Origin: Cellulomonas phragmiteti
GTDB lineage: Bacteria > Actinomycetota > Actinomycetes > Actinomycetales > Cellulomonadaceae
Assembly (NCBI RefSeq): GCF_016862775.1
Contig: NZ_BONP01000025.1
Span: forward strand, 1 to 55,077
Direction of reading: 5' to 3'
Length of the DNA stretch: 55,077 nt
The notes beneath the pieces are model-generated. The model saw nothing but the letters and a program-made list of their open reading frames with translations, was not told the origin of the DNA and did not search any database. This document shows positions 9,601 to 16,490 of the stretch, piece after piece (position 1 is the stretch's first letter; each line of letters opens with the position of its first letter). The position numbers were made by a program, and so were the translations under genes.

Positions 9601-9851
9601 ATCGTGTCGTTGACGTCCTTGCGCTCATGCGTGCGGGTGACGTCGAGCTCCTCCTGGATGCCCAGCGTCGGCTGCGACGCCTTGGCACCGCGACCCTTCC
9701 GCTGGCGCGGCACTGGGATCCACGACTCGCTCGGCCGTCGTCGCGTGGCGATGTCGGACGTGAGCTGGCCGTGCTCGTCGAGCATCCAGTGCCTGGTCGG
9801 GGCGTCGAACGGACCGTTGAGGACAGGGTTGTCGATCACCGTCTCTGGCAC
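6687..9851 (-). CDS. Type III-like restriction subunit (Res): SF2 helicase plus nuclease
   Basis: A DEAD/DEAH-type helicase-endonuclease of 1054 residues. Motifs: MATGTGKT Walker A (about residue 184), VINDEAHHCY motif II (about 328), DLSATPYF motif III, SEGWDANTVTH motif V and QVVGRGLRR motif VI (about 650). A C-terminal nuclease-like segment has RPDFLVRL (about 940) and LIVEVSGGLKD (about 960). I place the start at the GTG at 9851 (VPETVIDNPV), which has aggat upstream; the frame stays open to 10550, but that part is Arg/Ala-rich and looks non-coding. The N-terminus NPVLNGPFDAPTRHW resembles a restriction family that public annotation, as I recall, calls BPTD_3080-like. It should translocate on DNA and cut unmethylated sites together with the Mod protein. 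Oddity: the usual ExK catalytic lysine appears as Ser in EVSG, though a Lys follows four residues later. Confidence 0.87.
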   Translation of the reverse strand: MPETVIDNPVLNGPFDAPTRHWMLDEHGQLTSDIATRRRPSESWIPVPRQRKGRGAKASQPTLGIQEELDVTRTHERKDVNDTINRLRTDVDAWRSTGYPGVTATTLRLLRHWSDPARENRVFFAQREAVETAIYLGEVAGRLKASEAGRTARVAQSGWIQDALDEHNAEYNAGLPRTALKMATGTGKTVVMAMLITWQTLNKAARAKDPRFTNRFLLVTPGITIKDRLRVLFPSDAGNYYRERDLVPADLWPQLMQARVAVTNYHAFMRRTRHDGQGVSATTKKLLTARTGVDPFIETDAQMVARVLRDLGGTRGRQATGQIMVINDEAHHCYAPRDAEAEVKQLEAAERKELKEANLEAGVWFTGLQRIHAAVGIKTVFDLSATPYFLNGSGYPPGYIFPWVVSDFSLIDAIESGLVKIPRLPVDDDASGDDPSFLHLWEHVKDDLPKRVGKDFDTSRPLPAMLAGAMQSLYSSYERAFERWQASGEADTPPVFIVVCPNTTVSKWVYDQIAGYEQVLDADGETVTRRISGQLSLLSNYTDGNRLPHPRTILVDSAELESGEAVSKEFRDAAADEIEAFRREVVTRTGAAAGEMDDGQLLREVLNTVGKPGRLGGQVRCVVSVSMLSEGWDANTVTHVLGVRAFGSQLLCEQVVGRGLRRRSYALDDDGLLPPEYAEVYGIPFSFIPSSRPSEDPPPRPPATQVRAVEGRESARIEFPYVDGYRFELPDEPLHLDLDAVGPYVLDQGAIPTMTEVAGVIGEHEEHSLDALRAMRPREVAFKLAVRRVLPLFADGQNVPKPWLVPELVRMTQAWLETKVELKGNAFLGMLLLGAHASQAAEQVQRAVITVGGTREPIVLPIIRPDAPTGSTDSVDFQTIKNTFVTNGRSHVSHVVLDSGWEQTAAMILEDHPDVDAYVKNDHLEFAIPYTHKGIGHIYRPDFLVRLTQRPDDAVRTLIVEVSGGLKDQVARQVKADTARNLWCAAVTADGHFGRWGYVEVDDPYLFKNVVDAAIADLYADRPITGHPIAFDLFAGLDDDPALALTGAPDEGAR

Positions 9852-10209
9852 GGCTTCATCCTGCCGCACGGCTCGAGCAGGCCACGGGATAGGAGTGGGC
9901 GATTCTCGGCGAGTGGCACCGGTGTGCTGCCCTGCTCCGGCGCGCAGGCGGCCGTCGCCTCTGATCTTCTCTCGACGGTTCAGACCGGGGCGTGTCGTCC
10001 ACGAGATCGAGGCGCTGCGCGGTAGCGTGCAAGCACGGCCCCGTACCGCGGTGCGGCGCGTCGAGTCACTTCTTAGGCGTTCTGCCTGTGGCGCGGTGTT
10101 ATAACTGAATTGTTCCACCTCCTGACGGTCTGACCAGCCGTGCGATCCCTGACCAGGGCATGAGCAGTACTTCGCACGCAGGCCAGGCATATCGCAGGAG
10201 GTGGGTGAC
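9852..10209. other. Divergent intergenic region between restriction operon and RHH cassette
   Basis: 358 bases between two divergent transcription units, so it should contain promoters in both directions. The least GC-rich part is gttataactgaattgttcc (about 10098-10116), a plausible promoter core in either direction, but no clear -35/-10 pair can be fixed by eye. A very strong ribosome site (caggaggtgg) sits just before 10210. Confidence 0.4.
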
Positions 10210-10443
10210 ATGAACGATCCAGATCTCACAGTCCACGTAGCACCGGCCCGATCCGGCCGGCCCCCGTCGCGCTCCCGTGACCTGAAGCCCCACGAGCTCG
10301 TCCGGGTGGAGATCCGCATGCCCGCCGCCGTGGCCGGGCCCCTATTTGCGCGCGCATGCGCCGCGAGGCGTCCCGTGAGCGCCGTCGCCTCAGACCTCCT
10401 GGCTTCCGCCCTCGCCGACGACGCCAGGGGCGGCATGGCCTGA
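10210..10443 (+). CDS. Small RHH-like putative DNA-binding protein
   Basis: A 77-residue protein with ATG at 10210, 8 bases after a near-perfect AGGAGG. The N-terminal 28 residues are polar and Pro/Arg-rich. The second half reads VRVEIRMPAAV (a short beta strand) and then two Ala-rich helices ending SAVASDLLASAL, the layout of ribbon-helix-helix repressors and antitoxins. It heads a plus-strand cassette with the recombinase-like and transposase-like genes, so it may be the cassette's regulator. The restriction operon is divergent, so it could also sit on that promoter. The fold is inferred from pattern only; no toxin-sized partner is next to it. Confidence 0.5.
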   Translation: MNDPDLTVHVAPARSGRPPSRSRDLKPHELVRVEIRMPAAVAGPLFARACAARRPVSAVASDLLASALADDARGGMA

Positions 10444-10482
10444 GCTGCTCGGCGCAGGGCGCCGATCCTCTGACACGCGAAA

Positions 10483-10504
10483 GGCCGGGAGTGGGATCCC
10501 GGCC
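10483..10504. terminator. Hairpin between RHH-like gene and recombinase-like gene
   Basis: Perfect 8-bp inverted repeat ggccggga / tcccggcc with a 6-base loop, preceded by gcgaaa. It could be a terminator or attenuator that limits read-through into the downstream pair, or a structural site of the element. Confidence 0.45.
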
Positions 10505-10568
10505 CGATCGCCTTCACAGCGGTTGCAGCCGCTGATCGAAAGACCGTCACTCGACATGAGGAGCTTTC

Positions 10569-11534
10569 GTGCGCCCATCTTCAGATTCCAGAACTACTCC
10601 CGTCAACCGACACGCCGCCAGCCCGCTCACCCCCGCGCAGGCCGTGGCCGGCTACGCCCCCAAAGCGCTACGCCCCGAGGACTGGGCACCGGTCGCCGCG
10701 TTCGCGCGCGCCGTGGCCGTCGAGGTGCACCCAATCGATGACCGCCGAGCCGTCGAGACGATGCGGACGCTGTCGCAGTTCCTCGTGTGGGCACACCGCG
10801 AAGGGCTCCCGCTGGACCGCGAGCAGATCTTCACGCCGGACGTGGTCAGCCGGTACATCCAGGTCGGCTGCACCCACCTCGCCGAACCCTCACGGGCCAC
10901 CCGCCGCTCGGACCTGCGCCGCTTCGGCGCAGCCGTGACGACGAAGGCGCCATGGGAACCGCCCGAGGAGCGGCTGCGCGCCAACCAGCGAATCGTCCCC
11001 TACACCGCAGACGAGGTAGCCCGACTCCTGGAGGTCGCCACCCAGCAGCGCACGCCCTTGCAGCAGCGCCGGATGCAGTCGTTCCTGGCGATGGGTCTGG
11101 GCGCCGGGCTCTACCCGCGCGAGATCTGGCACGTCACGACCGACAACCTGGTCGGGCGCCACGGCCACCTCTGCCTGGCCGTACCGGGCAAGTTGGCCCG
11201 CACCATCCCGATCAGCCCGCCGCACGACGGCACGCTGCAACTCATCAGGGAGGAGGACCCGGGCTCGTTGCTGCTGGGCTTCTTCGCCGCGAACTGGGAC
11301 CGCTCGCGCCTGTCCCGGCTGATGCAGGGGATCGAACTCCCACCAGACTGCCCGCCGCTGCGGCTGAGCCGCCTGCGCGTCACCTGGCTCAAGGAGCACC
11401 TCGAGCACGGCGTGCACCTCGGCGCACTCGCCCAGCTCGCCGGCGTCACCTCGTCGAAGACCTTCGGCTACGTGATGCCGTTCATGACCCCGCTGCCCGA
11501 GCACGAGGTGTTCGCCTCGATGGTGCGGCGATGA
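10569..11534 (+). CDS. Tyrosine-recombinase-like protein with degenerate active site
   Basis: A 321-residue protein starting at GTG 10569 after tgaggag. The layout follows a tyrosine recombinase: an N-terminal SAM-like helical domain (about residues 15-120, with TMRTLSQFLVWAHREG), a linker, and a catalytic-like domain from about 140. The signature residues are largely replaced. The GLRxxE box reads GLYPREI (G180-I186, Arg to Tyr at 182), the HxLR box reads SRLR (267-270, His to Ser), and the LGH box reads LAGV. Only the second Arg (R270) and a Tyr (Y301 in TFGYV) remain. It is therefore probably a DNA-binding, non-cutting partner. Its stop overlaps the start of the next gene (ATGA at 11531), implying coupled translation with the DDE protein. 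Confidence 0.6.
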   Translation: MRPSSDSRTTPVNRHAASPLTPAQAVAGYAPKALRPEDWAPVAAFARAVAVEVHPIDDRRAVETMRTLSQFLVWAHREGLPLDREQIFTPDVVSRYIQVGCTHLAEPSRATRRSDLRRFGAAVTTKAPWEPPEERLRANQRIVPYTADEVARLLEVATQQRTPLQQRRMQSFLAMGLGAGLYPREIWHVTTDNLVGRHGHLCLAVPGKLARTIPISPPHDGTLQLIREEDPGSLLLGFFAANWDRSRLSRLMQGIELPPDCPPLRLSRLRVTWLKEHLEHGVHLGALAQLAGVTSSKTFGYVMPFMTPLPEHEVFASMVRR

Positions 11535-13168
11535 AGGCCCGCCGCGCCGGACAGTCCTGGCCGATGACGTCGTCCACCGGCATCAGCCGCATCATCTACA
11601 AGCCGCCGCCGCTGACCTCCGCGCAGAAGGTCCGGCGCGCTCGAGCCTGGGCCGAGAGCGACGTCGTCTCCCGGCTCGTCACGGCTCGGATGCACAATGT
11701 CGGCCGCCACCGCGCCTACCCGCTGGACGCCATCGCCGCGGGGATGTTCTTGCATGCTCTGAGTAGCCCGACGGCGTTCACCCTCGCGGGGGTCACCCGC
11801 ACCCTGCTGTCAGCGTCGCCCAGCGACAGGTTCGCGCTGGGCTTCCCGCCAAAGACCGTGATCCGGTACCGGCCCGTCCTGTCCGGGTTCCACGCCCTGG
11901 AGGACGCCTTGGGCGTGGGCTTCTTCGTCCCCCACGACCACGAGCTGACCGCGGACCCGGAGACCGGCGAGGTCGACGAGTGCCCCGAGGGCTGCCCCTT
12001 CGCGCCGGCGAGCCTCGACGAGGTCGCCACCGGGCTGGTCCAGGCCAGCATCCCGTCCACGTGGACGCCGCCGAGCGTCGTGGCGATCGACGGGACCGAC
12101 GTCGAGTCCGCCTACAGGGCCCGCACCACGAACACCGGAACGGACGCGGACGATCGGCCGGCCGCTGACCCCGATGCACGGTGGGCCAAGCGCACCGGGA
12201 CCGACCGCCGGCCCAGCGAGCTGTACTTCGGCTACGAGGCGCACATCGCGACCTACGCACCCGAGCCCGCAGGTGAACCGCTGCCCCAGTTGGCCGCCGG
12301 CCTGGCCATGCGTCCCGGCGTCCGGGACAGGGCCGGCGCTGCACTCGGGATCCTGGACGCCTTGCGGCACGTCAAGGAGGTCCTCCTCGACCGCGGCTAC
12401 ACCACCTCCCGCGCGGAGAACCTCGCCCGACCGCTACGTGAGCGCGGGATTGCGGTGACGATGGACCTGCACTCCACGCAGCGCGGCGTGCGACCCGGGC
12501 CGATCGCCGGGTCGTTGTGGATCGACGGCGCCCTGTACTCCGACGCGCTACCCGAACCGCTGCGGCAGCTCGAGCCGCCCAAGATCGGCGACACCGCCAC
12601 CCAGAAGGCCCGCGCCCGTGAGCTGTTCGACAAGCGCGAGGCCTACCGGTTCACCGCGCTGGCTCGTCATCGCGATGAGCGCGGTAGCCAGCGGTGGAAG
12701 GGACCTGCCCTCGCCGGGCACCTGCGCTGCCCCAACACCCCGGCGTCCATGCGGCTGGGACGCTACCTGCCGACAGCCCGGTGCCTGCGCGGCGGGAACT
12801 GCGCATGCGGCAACACCGTCACGGTTCGTGACACCGACCTCGAGCGCGACCGTCAGCCGCTGGCGTGGCAGTCGACCCGGTGGGCGTTGTCGTTCAACCG
12901 TCGCAGCCTGATCGAGGGCCTCAACGCTCAGCTGCGCTACCAGGTGCGCAACGTCAACCGCGGCTACTTCCGCGTACCCGGGCTCGTCGCCACCACCCTC
13001 CTGATGGCGGTGACGCTCGCCGCGCACAACATCGAGAGACTCCGCGGCTGGCACCTCGCCCGGCACCAGCCGGACCCGTGGCAGGTCGAGCTCGGTGAAG
13101 AACCGTCGACCGAACCGATGGACCGCCACACCTGGACGAAAGGCCGGCGCCGCCCGTACCGCGGATAG
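11531..13168 (+). CDS. DDE transposase-like protein
   Basis: A 545-residue protein with an RNase H-like DDE arrangement. The first Asp is in VAIDGTDVES (D187, or D190), the second in VLLDRGYT (D287), and the Glu in SLIEGLNAQLR (E462). Just before the Glu is a Cys cluster (LRCPNTP, CLRGGNCACGN) that may bind zinc, followed by the FNRRSLIEG and HNIERL stretches seen in IS1182- and IS4-like transposases. The start is the ATG overlapping the upstream stop. Length and motif order suggest an intact enzyme. I do not see terminal inverted repeats directly flanking the pair, so it is not an ordinary single-gene IS. The tRNA-Leu gene lies 270 bases downstream. Confidence 0.7.
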   Translation: MKARRAGQSWPMTSSTGISRIIYKPPPLTSAQKVRRARAWAESDVVSRLVTARMHNVGRHRAYPLDAIAAGMFLHALSSPTAFTLAGVTRTLLSASPSDRFALGFPPKTVIRYRPVLSGFHALEDALGVGFFVPHDHELTADPETGEVDECPEGCPFAPASLDEVATGLVQASIPSTWTPPSVVAIDGTDVESAYRARTTNTGTDADDRPAADPDARWAKRTGTDRRPSELYFGYEAHIATYAPEPAGEPLPQLAAGLAMRPGVRDRAGAALGILDALRHVKEVLLDRGYTTSRAENLARPLRERGIAVTMDLHSTQRGVRPGPIAGSLWIDGALYSDALPEPLRQLEPPKIGDTATQKARARELFDKREAYRFTALARHRDERGSQRWKGPALAGHLRCPNTPASMRLGRYLPTARCLRGGNCACGNTVTVRDTDLERDRQPLAWQSTRWALSFNRRSLIEGLNAQLRYQVRNVNRGYFRVPGLVATTLLMAVTLAAHNIERLRGWHLARHQPDPWQVELGEEPSTEPMDRHTWTKGRRRPYRG

Positions 13169-13193
13169 CCGCCTGAGCACCGACGTCTGACCG

Positions 13194-13210
13194 CCCGGTC
13201 GCCGACCGGG
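13194..13210. terminator. Short hairpin after the DDE gene
   Basis: cccggtc / gaccggg with a 3-base loop, about 25 bases after the transposase-like stop. Weak on its own; may work with the two larger hairpins that follow. Confidence 0.35.
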
Positions 13211-13279
13211 ACGCACGACAGCTCTCCACGTCGGCGTCAGCCTGCCGCCGAACCGCCCCAACGCGCGGAATCTGGTCCC

Positions 13280-13313
13280 AGAAGCCCTGCCGAGCCCTCT
13301 CGGCAGGGCTTCT
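13280..13313. terminator. Perfect 15-bp hairpin (terminator-like)
   Basis: agaagccctgccgag pairs perfectly with ctcggcagggcttct around the loop ccct. It has a GC core flanked by aga/tct but no long T run, common for actinobacterial terminators. It sits between the convergent DDE gene and tRNA-Leu gene, so it may serve both directions. Confidence 0.7.
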
Positions 13314-13361
13314 CGACGCCCGCGAGCGCCCCGAAGCCGCCCCCAGCACCCCCAGAACCAC

Positions 13362-13397
13362 GAAACTCCCGGTCAGAGAACCCTGACCGGGAGTTTC
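13362..13397. terminator. Second perfect 15-bp hairpin beside tRNA-Leu
   Basis: gaaactcccggtcag pairs perfectly with ctgaccgggagtttc around the loop agaacc. It lies 39 bases beyond the 3' end of the tRNA-Leu gene and is probably its terminator. It could also be an island-end structure. Confidence 0.65.
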
Positions 13398-13436
13398 GGT
13401 ACCACCTGAGCAGTTCCATCGGGAACCACCCCACTG

Positions 13437-13519
13437 TGCGCGAGGCGGGATTTGAACCCGCACGCCCTTTCGGACACTGGCACCTGAAGCCAGCGCGTCT
13501 GCCGTTCCGCCACTCGCGC
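13437..13519 (-). tRNA. tRNA-Leu (anticodon CAG)
   Basis: Read on the minus strand, the acceptor 5' strand GCGCGAG pairs with CTCGCGC at the 3' end. The anticodon stem CTGGC/GCCAG encloses TTCAGGT, giving CAG. A variable arm (TGTCCGAAAGGGCG) and the T-loop GGGTTCAAATCCC are present, as expected for the long-arm Leu class. CCA is not encoded. The accessory island ends at its 3' side, a usual position for integration. Confidence 0.95.
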
Positions 13520-13804
13520 GCGCCGGAGAACGTTAGCACGGCGGAGCCCTCGGGACCGAACCGCCCGCCCAGCCCTGCGTCCGCCCGGTGCGGTCACGAC
13601 CCGCCCTGCCCCTCGCCGCCGGGCTCACCGAGCCGCCCCCAGGCCCTGCGCACACGCGCCACGTGCACCGATCACTCCCATGGGCACCCGTCCATGCCGT
13701 CGCACGGATACCATCGACGCGGACCGCCGTCGCACCGCGTCGGACGAGCCGGACGAGCACGGGGGACGGGCCACCGGCCCGCTCATCGACGGGAGGAGGT
13801 GGAC

Positions 13805-14515
13805 GTGGGATTCCTCGACAAGTTCGAGAACGGCGTGGAGCGCGTCGTCAACAACGCGTTCGCGCGCGCCTTCCGCAGCGAGGTCAAGCCCATCGAGCTG
13901 GCCGACGCCCTGCGCCGCGAGCTCGACGACCGCGCCGCCGTCGTGGGCCGCGACCGCACCGTCGTGCCCAACGAGTTCACGATCGAGCTGTCGACCCCGG
14001 ACTACGACCAGGTCGAGGCGTGGGGCGCGGAGGCGCTCGCCGAGGAGCTCGCGGCCAACGTCACCGAGCACGCGTCGGGCCAGCACTACGCGTTCGTCGG
14101 CCCCGTGACCGTGTCCTTCTCCGAGAACACGGAGCAGGACGCCGGCCGGTTCGCCGTGCACAGCGCGACGGTGCGCGGCGCGGTCGCCCCGGCGACGAGC
14201 AACGCGGCGCCCAGCCCGCGGCACCCGCTCATCGACATCGACGGGCAGCGGTACATCCTCACCGGCCCGGTCACGGTCATCGGCCGCGGCTCGGAGGCCG
14301 ACATCATCGTCGACGACCCCGGCGTCTCCCGCCGGCACCTGGAGATCCGCGTGACGCCCGACGGCGTCGTGGCCAGCGACATGGGGTCGACCAACGGGGT
14401 GTTCGTCGAGGGGCACCAGGTGCCCGCGGCGACGCTGCTCGACGGCAACACCCTGACCATCGGTCGCACCCGCATCCTGTTCTGGACCGGCGGCGACACG
14501 GACGGGGACGAGTGA
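13805..14515 (+). CDS. fhaA: FHA-domain protein FhaA (DUF3662 plus FHA)
   Basis: 236 residues from GTG 13805, behind ggaggaggt (13792-13800). The frame is open further upstream, but that part is low-complexity. The N-terminus GFLDKFENGVERVVNNAFARAF begins the DUF3662 domain (1-120). The FHA domain at the end shows VIGRGSEADIIV, SRRHLEI and DMGSTNGVFV, the phosphothreonine-binding loops. In mycobacteria FhaA is a PknB substrate that binds phosphorylated MviN and restrains peptidoglycan synthesis. It opens the fhaA-fhaB-pstP-rodA-pbpA-pknA-pknB operon. Confidence 0.95.
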   Translation: MGFLDKFENGVERVVNNAFARAFRSEVKPIELADALRRELDDRAAVVGRDRTVVPNEFTIELSTPDYDQVEAWGAEALAEELAANVTEHASGQHYAFVGPVTVSFSENTEQDAGRFAVHSATVRGAVAPATSNAAPSPRHPLIDIDGQRYILTGPVTVIGRGSEADIIVDDPGVSRRHLEIRVTPDGVVASDMGSTNGVFVEGHQVPAATLLDGNTLTIGRTRILFWTGGDTDGDE

Positions 14516-14524
14516 TGCCGCGGC

Positions 14525-15028
14525 ATGAGTGAGCTCACCATCACCCTGCTGCGCCTGGGATACCTCGCGCTGCTGTGGTTCCTCGTCCTGTCGGCCATCA
14601 CCGTGCTGCGCCGTGACCTGTACGGCACGCGGATCATCGACCGCCGCCGGCCCGGCGGCAAGGCCGCGCCCGCGGCCGAGGCCCCCGTGCCCGTCGGCGA
14701 GACGCCGCGCGCACCGCGTCGCCCGCGCGGCGCCGGCGGTCCGACGCGCCTCGTCGTGACCGAGGGACCGCTGCGCGGCACCACGCTGCCGCTGGGCTCG
14801 TCCGCCGTGCTCGTGGGCCGCGCGCCCAGCTGCACGCTCGTGCTCGACGACGACTACTCCTCGTCCCGGCACGCGCGGATCTTCCCGCAGGGCGAGCAGT
14901 GGTTCGTCGAGGACCTGGGCTCCACCAACGGCACGTTCGTCGGCGAGACGCGCGTCGAGCAGCCCACGCCCGTCCCCACCGGTACCGCGGTGCGGATCGG
15001 CCAGAGCCTGCTCGAGCTGCAGAGGTAG
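14525..15028 (+). CDS. fhaB: FHA-domain membrane protein FhaB (FipA-type)
   Basis: 167 residues. One N-terminal membrane segment (about 8-26, LLRLGYLALLWFLVLSAI) is followed by a Pro/Ala linker and a C-terminal FHA domain with VGRAPSCTLVLDD, SRHARI and DLGSTNGTFV. It is expected to be phosphorylated by PknA/PknB and to link them to division and wall proteins. It begins 9 bases after fhaA, within the same operon. Confidence 0.93.
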   Translation: MSELTITLLRLGYLALLWFLVLSAITVLRRDLYGTRIIDRRRPGGKAAPAAEAPVPVGETPRAPRRPRGAGGPTRLVVTEGPLRGTTLPLGSSAVLVGRAPSCTLVLDDDYSSSRHARIFPQGEQWFVEDLGSTNGTFVGETRVEQPTPVPTGTAVRIGQSLLELQR

Positions 15029-15032
15029 CGGA

Positions 15033-16490
15033 GTGACGGTCGCCCTCCGCTACGCCGCACGCTCCGACGTCGGCCTCGTCCGCTCGGACAACCAGGACTC
15101 GGCGTACGCCGGGCCGCACCTGCTCGTCGTCGCCGACGGCATGGGGGGGCACGCCGGTGGCGACGTCGCCTCGTCGGTCGCGGTCGCGGCGCTCGCGCCC
15201 CTCGACGGGGAGTCGCACGGCCCGGACGACGCGCTCGACGAGCTCGAGACGGCCCTGGACGACGCCCGCTCCGAGATCATCGCGCGCAGCGACGCCGAGC
15301 CCGAGCTCGCCGGCATGGGCACGACCGTCACGGCGATCCTGCGCACCGGCAACAAGCTGGCGATGGTGCACCTCGGTGACTCGCGCGGGTACCTGTTCCG
15401 CGAGGGCACCCTCACGCAGGTCACCACCGACCACACGTTCGTGCAGCACCTCGTCGACACGGGCCGCATCACGCCCGAGGAGGCCGAGCACCACCCGCAG
15501 CGGTCCGTCGTCATGCGGGTGCTCGGGGACTTCGACAGCGACGTGACCGCCGACCTGTCGGTCCGCGAGGCACGCCCCGGCGACCGGTGGCTGCTGTGCT
15601 CGGACGGCCTGTCCGGGTACGTCTCCGCGGAGACCATCGCGGAGACCCTCGCCGAGCTCGAGGACATCGACGCGTGCGCGGACCGGCTGGTGCAGCTCGC
15701 GCTGCGGGCCGGCGGGCCGGACAACGTCACCGTCGTCCTCGCCGACGTCGTCGAGCTCGACGACCTCCCCGACGGCAAGATGCCGTCCACCGCCAGCTCC
15801 GTCGTCGGTGCCGCCGCGGTCAGCCGCAACCGCCCCTCGGCGGCGGCTGACGGGCCTGCGGCCCGAGCCGCGTGGCTCTCGCGCCAGGCCCGGGCCGGCG
15901 GCGCACCCGCCGACGCCGACGCCGACCCGCCGGCCGGCGAGGACGACACCCCCGACGAGCCGGCCGACGGCGACGCCCCCGGCCGTGAGGACGAGCCGCT
16001 CGAGCCCTCCCCGCGGCGCCGCGGCCTGGTGCTGACGTGGCTGGCCGTGGGGATCGCGCTGGTCGCCGCCGTCACCGGCGGGTACCTGTGGACGCAGACC
16101 CAGTACTACGTCGGCGCCCCCGACGGCACCGTCGCGATCTACCGCGGCATCCCCCAGACGCTCGGCCCGCTGGAGCTCGCGTCGCTCGTCGAGACCTCCG
16201 ACGTCCAGGCCGAGGACCTGCCCGGCTACCTGCGCGAGCGCGTCCAGGGGGCCATCACCGCCGGGTCGCTGGACGAGGCACGGCGCCTGGTCGAGATGCT
16301 CGCCGACGGCGTCGTCGAGCCCTCCCCGACGCCCACGCCGCTGCCGACCCCGAGCCCCGCGCTGACGCCGGCACCGGACACGACCCTGCCCGAGCAGCCC
16401 GTCGAGCCCGTGATCCCGCCCCCGGCCGACCCCGTGCCGGAGGCCGGCGCGCCGACCCCCGGCCCCCCAGCGGTCACCACCGCGCTGTGA
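15033..16490 (+). CDS. pstP: PP2C-type Ser/Thr phosphatase PstP
   Basis: 485 residues from GTG 15033, four bases after fhaB. The PP2C catalytic domain (1-240) shows RSDNQDSAY, DGMGGHAGG, GMGTTVTA, HLGDSRGYLF, LLCSDGLSGYV and GGPDNVTVVL, which together provide the metal-binding Asp residues. An acidic Ala/Asp linker leads to one membrane segment (about 332-352, VLTWLAVGIALVAAVTGGYL), then an outside domain and a Pro/Thr-rich tail. It should reverse PknA/PknB phosphorylation of cell-wall and division proteins. The stop overlaps the rodA start by one base (TGATG). Confidence 0.95.
   Translation: MTVALRYAARSDVGLVRSDNQDSAYAGPHLLVVADGMGGHAGGDVASSVAVAALAPLDGESHGPDDALDELETALDDARSEIIARSDAEPELAGMGTTVTAILRTGNKLAMVHLGDSRGYLFREGTLTQVTTDHTFVQHLVDTGRITPEEAEHHPQRSVVMRVLGDFDSDVTADLSVREARPGDRWLLCSDGLSGYVSAETIAETLAELEDIDACADRLVQLALRAGGPDNVTVVLADVVELDDLPDGKMPSTASSVVGAAAVSRNRPSAAADGPAARAAWLSRQARAGGAPADADADPPAGEDDTPDEPADGDAPGREDEPLEPSPRRRGLVLTWLAVGIALVAAVTGGYLWTQTQYYVGAPDGTVAIYRGIPQTLGPLELASLVETSDVQAEDLPGYLRERVQGAITAGSLDEARRLVEMLADGVVEPSPTPTPLPTPSPALTPAPDTTLPEQPVEPVIPPPADPVPEAGAPTPGPPAVTTAL

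Noticed and set aside
9852..10550. N-terminal extension of the Res gene up to 10550
   Set aside because: The extra 230 residues are low-complexity, cross the divergent promoter region and overlap the small RHH-like gene; GTG 9851 matches where family-like sequence begins.
13437..13519. Duplicate of the tRNA-Leu 3' end marking an attL/attR pair
   Set aside because: I could not find a second copy of the tRNA end sequence between positions 1 and 13430; the other end may lie outside the window.
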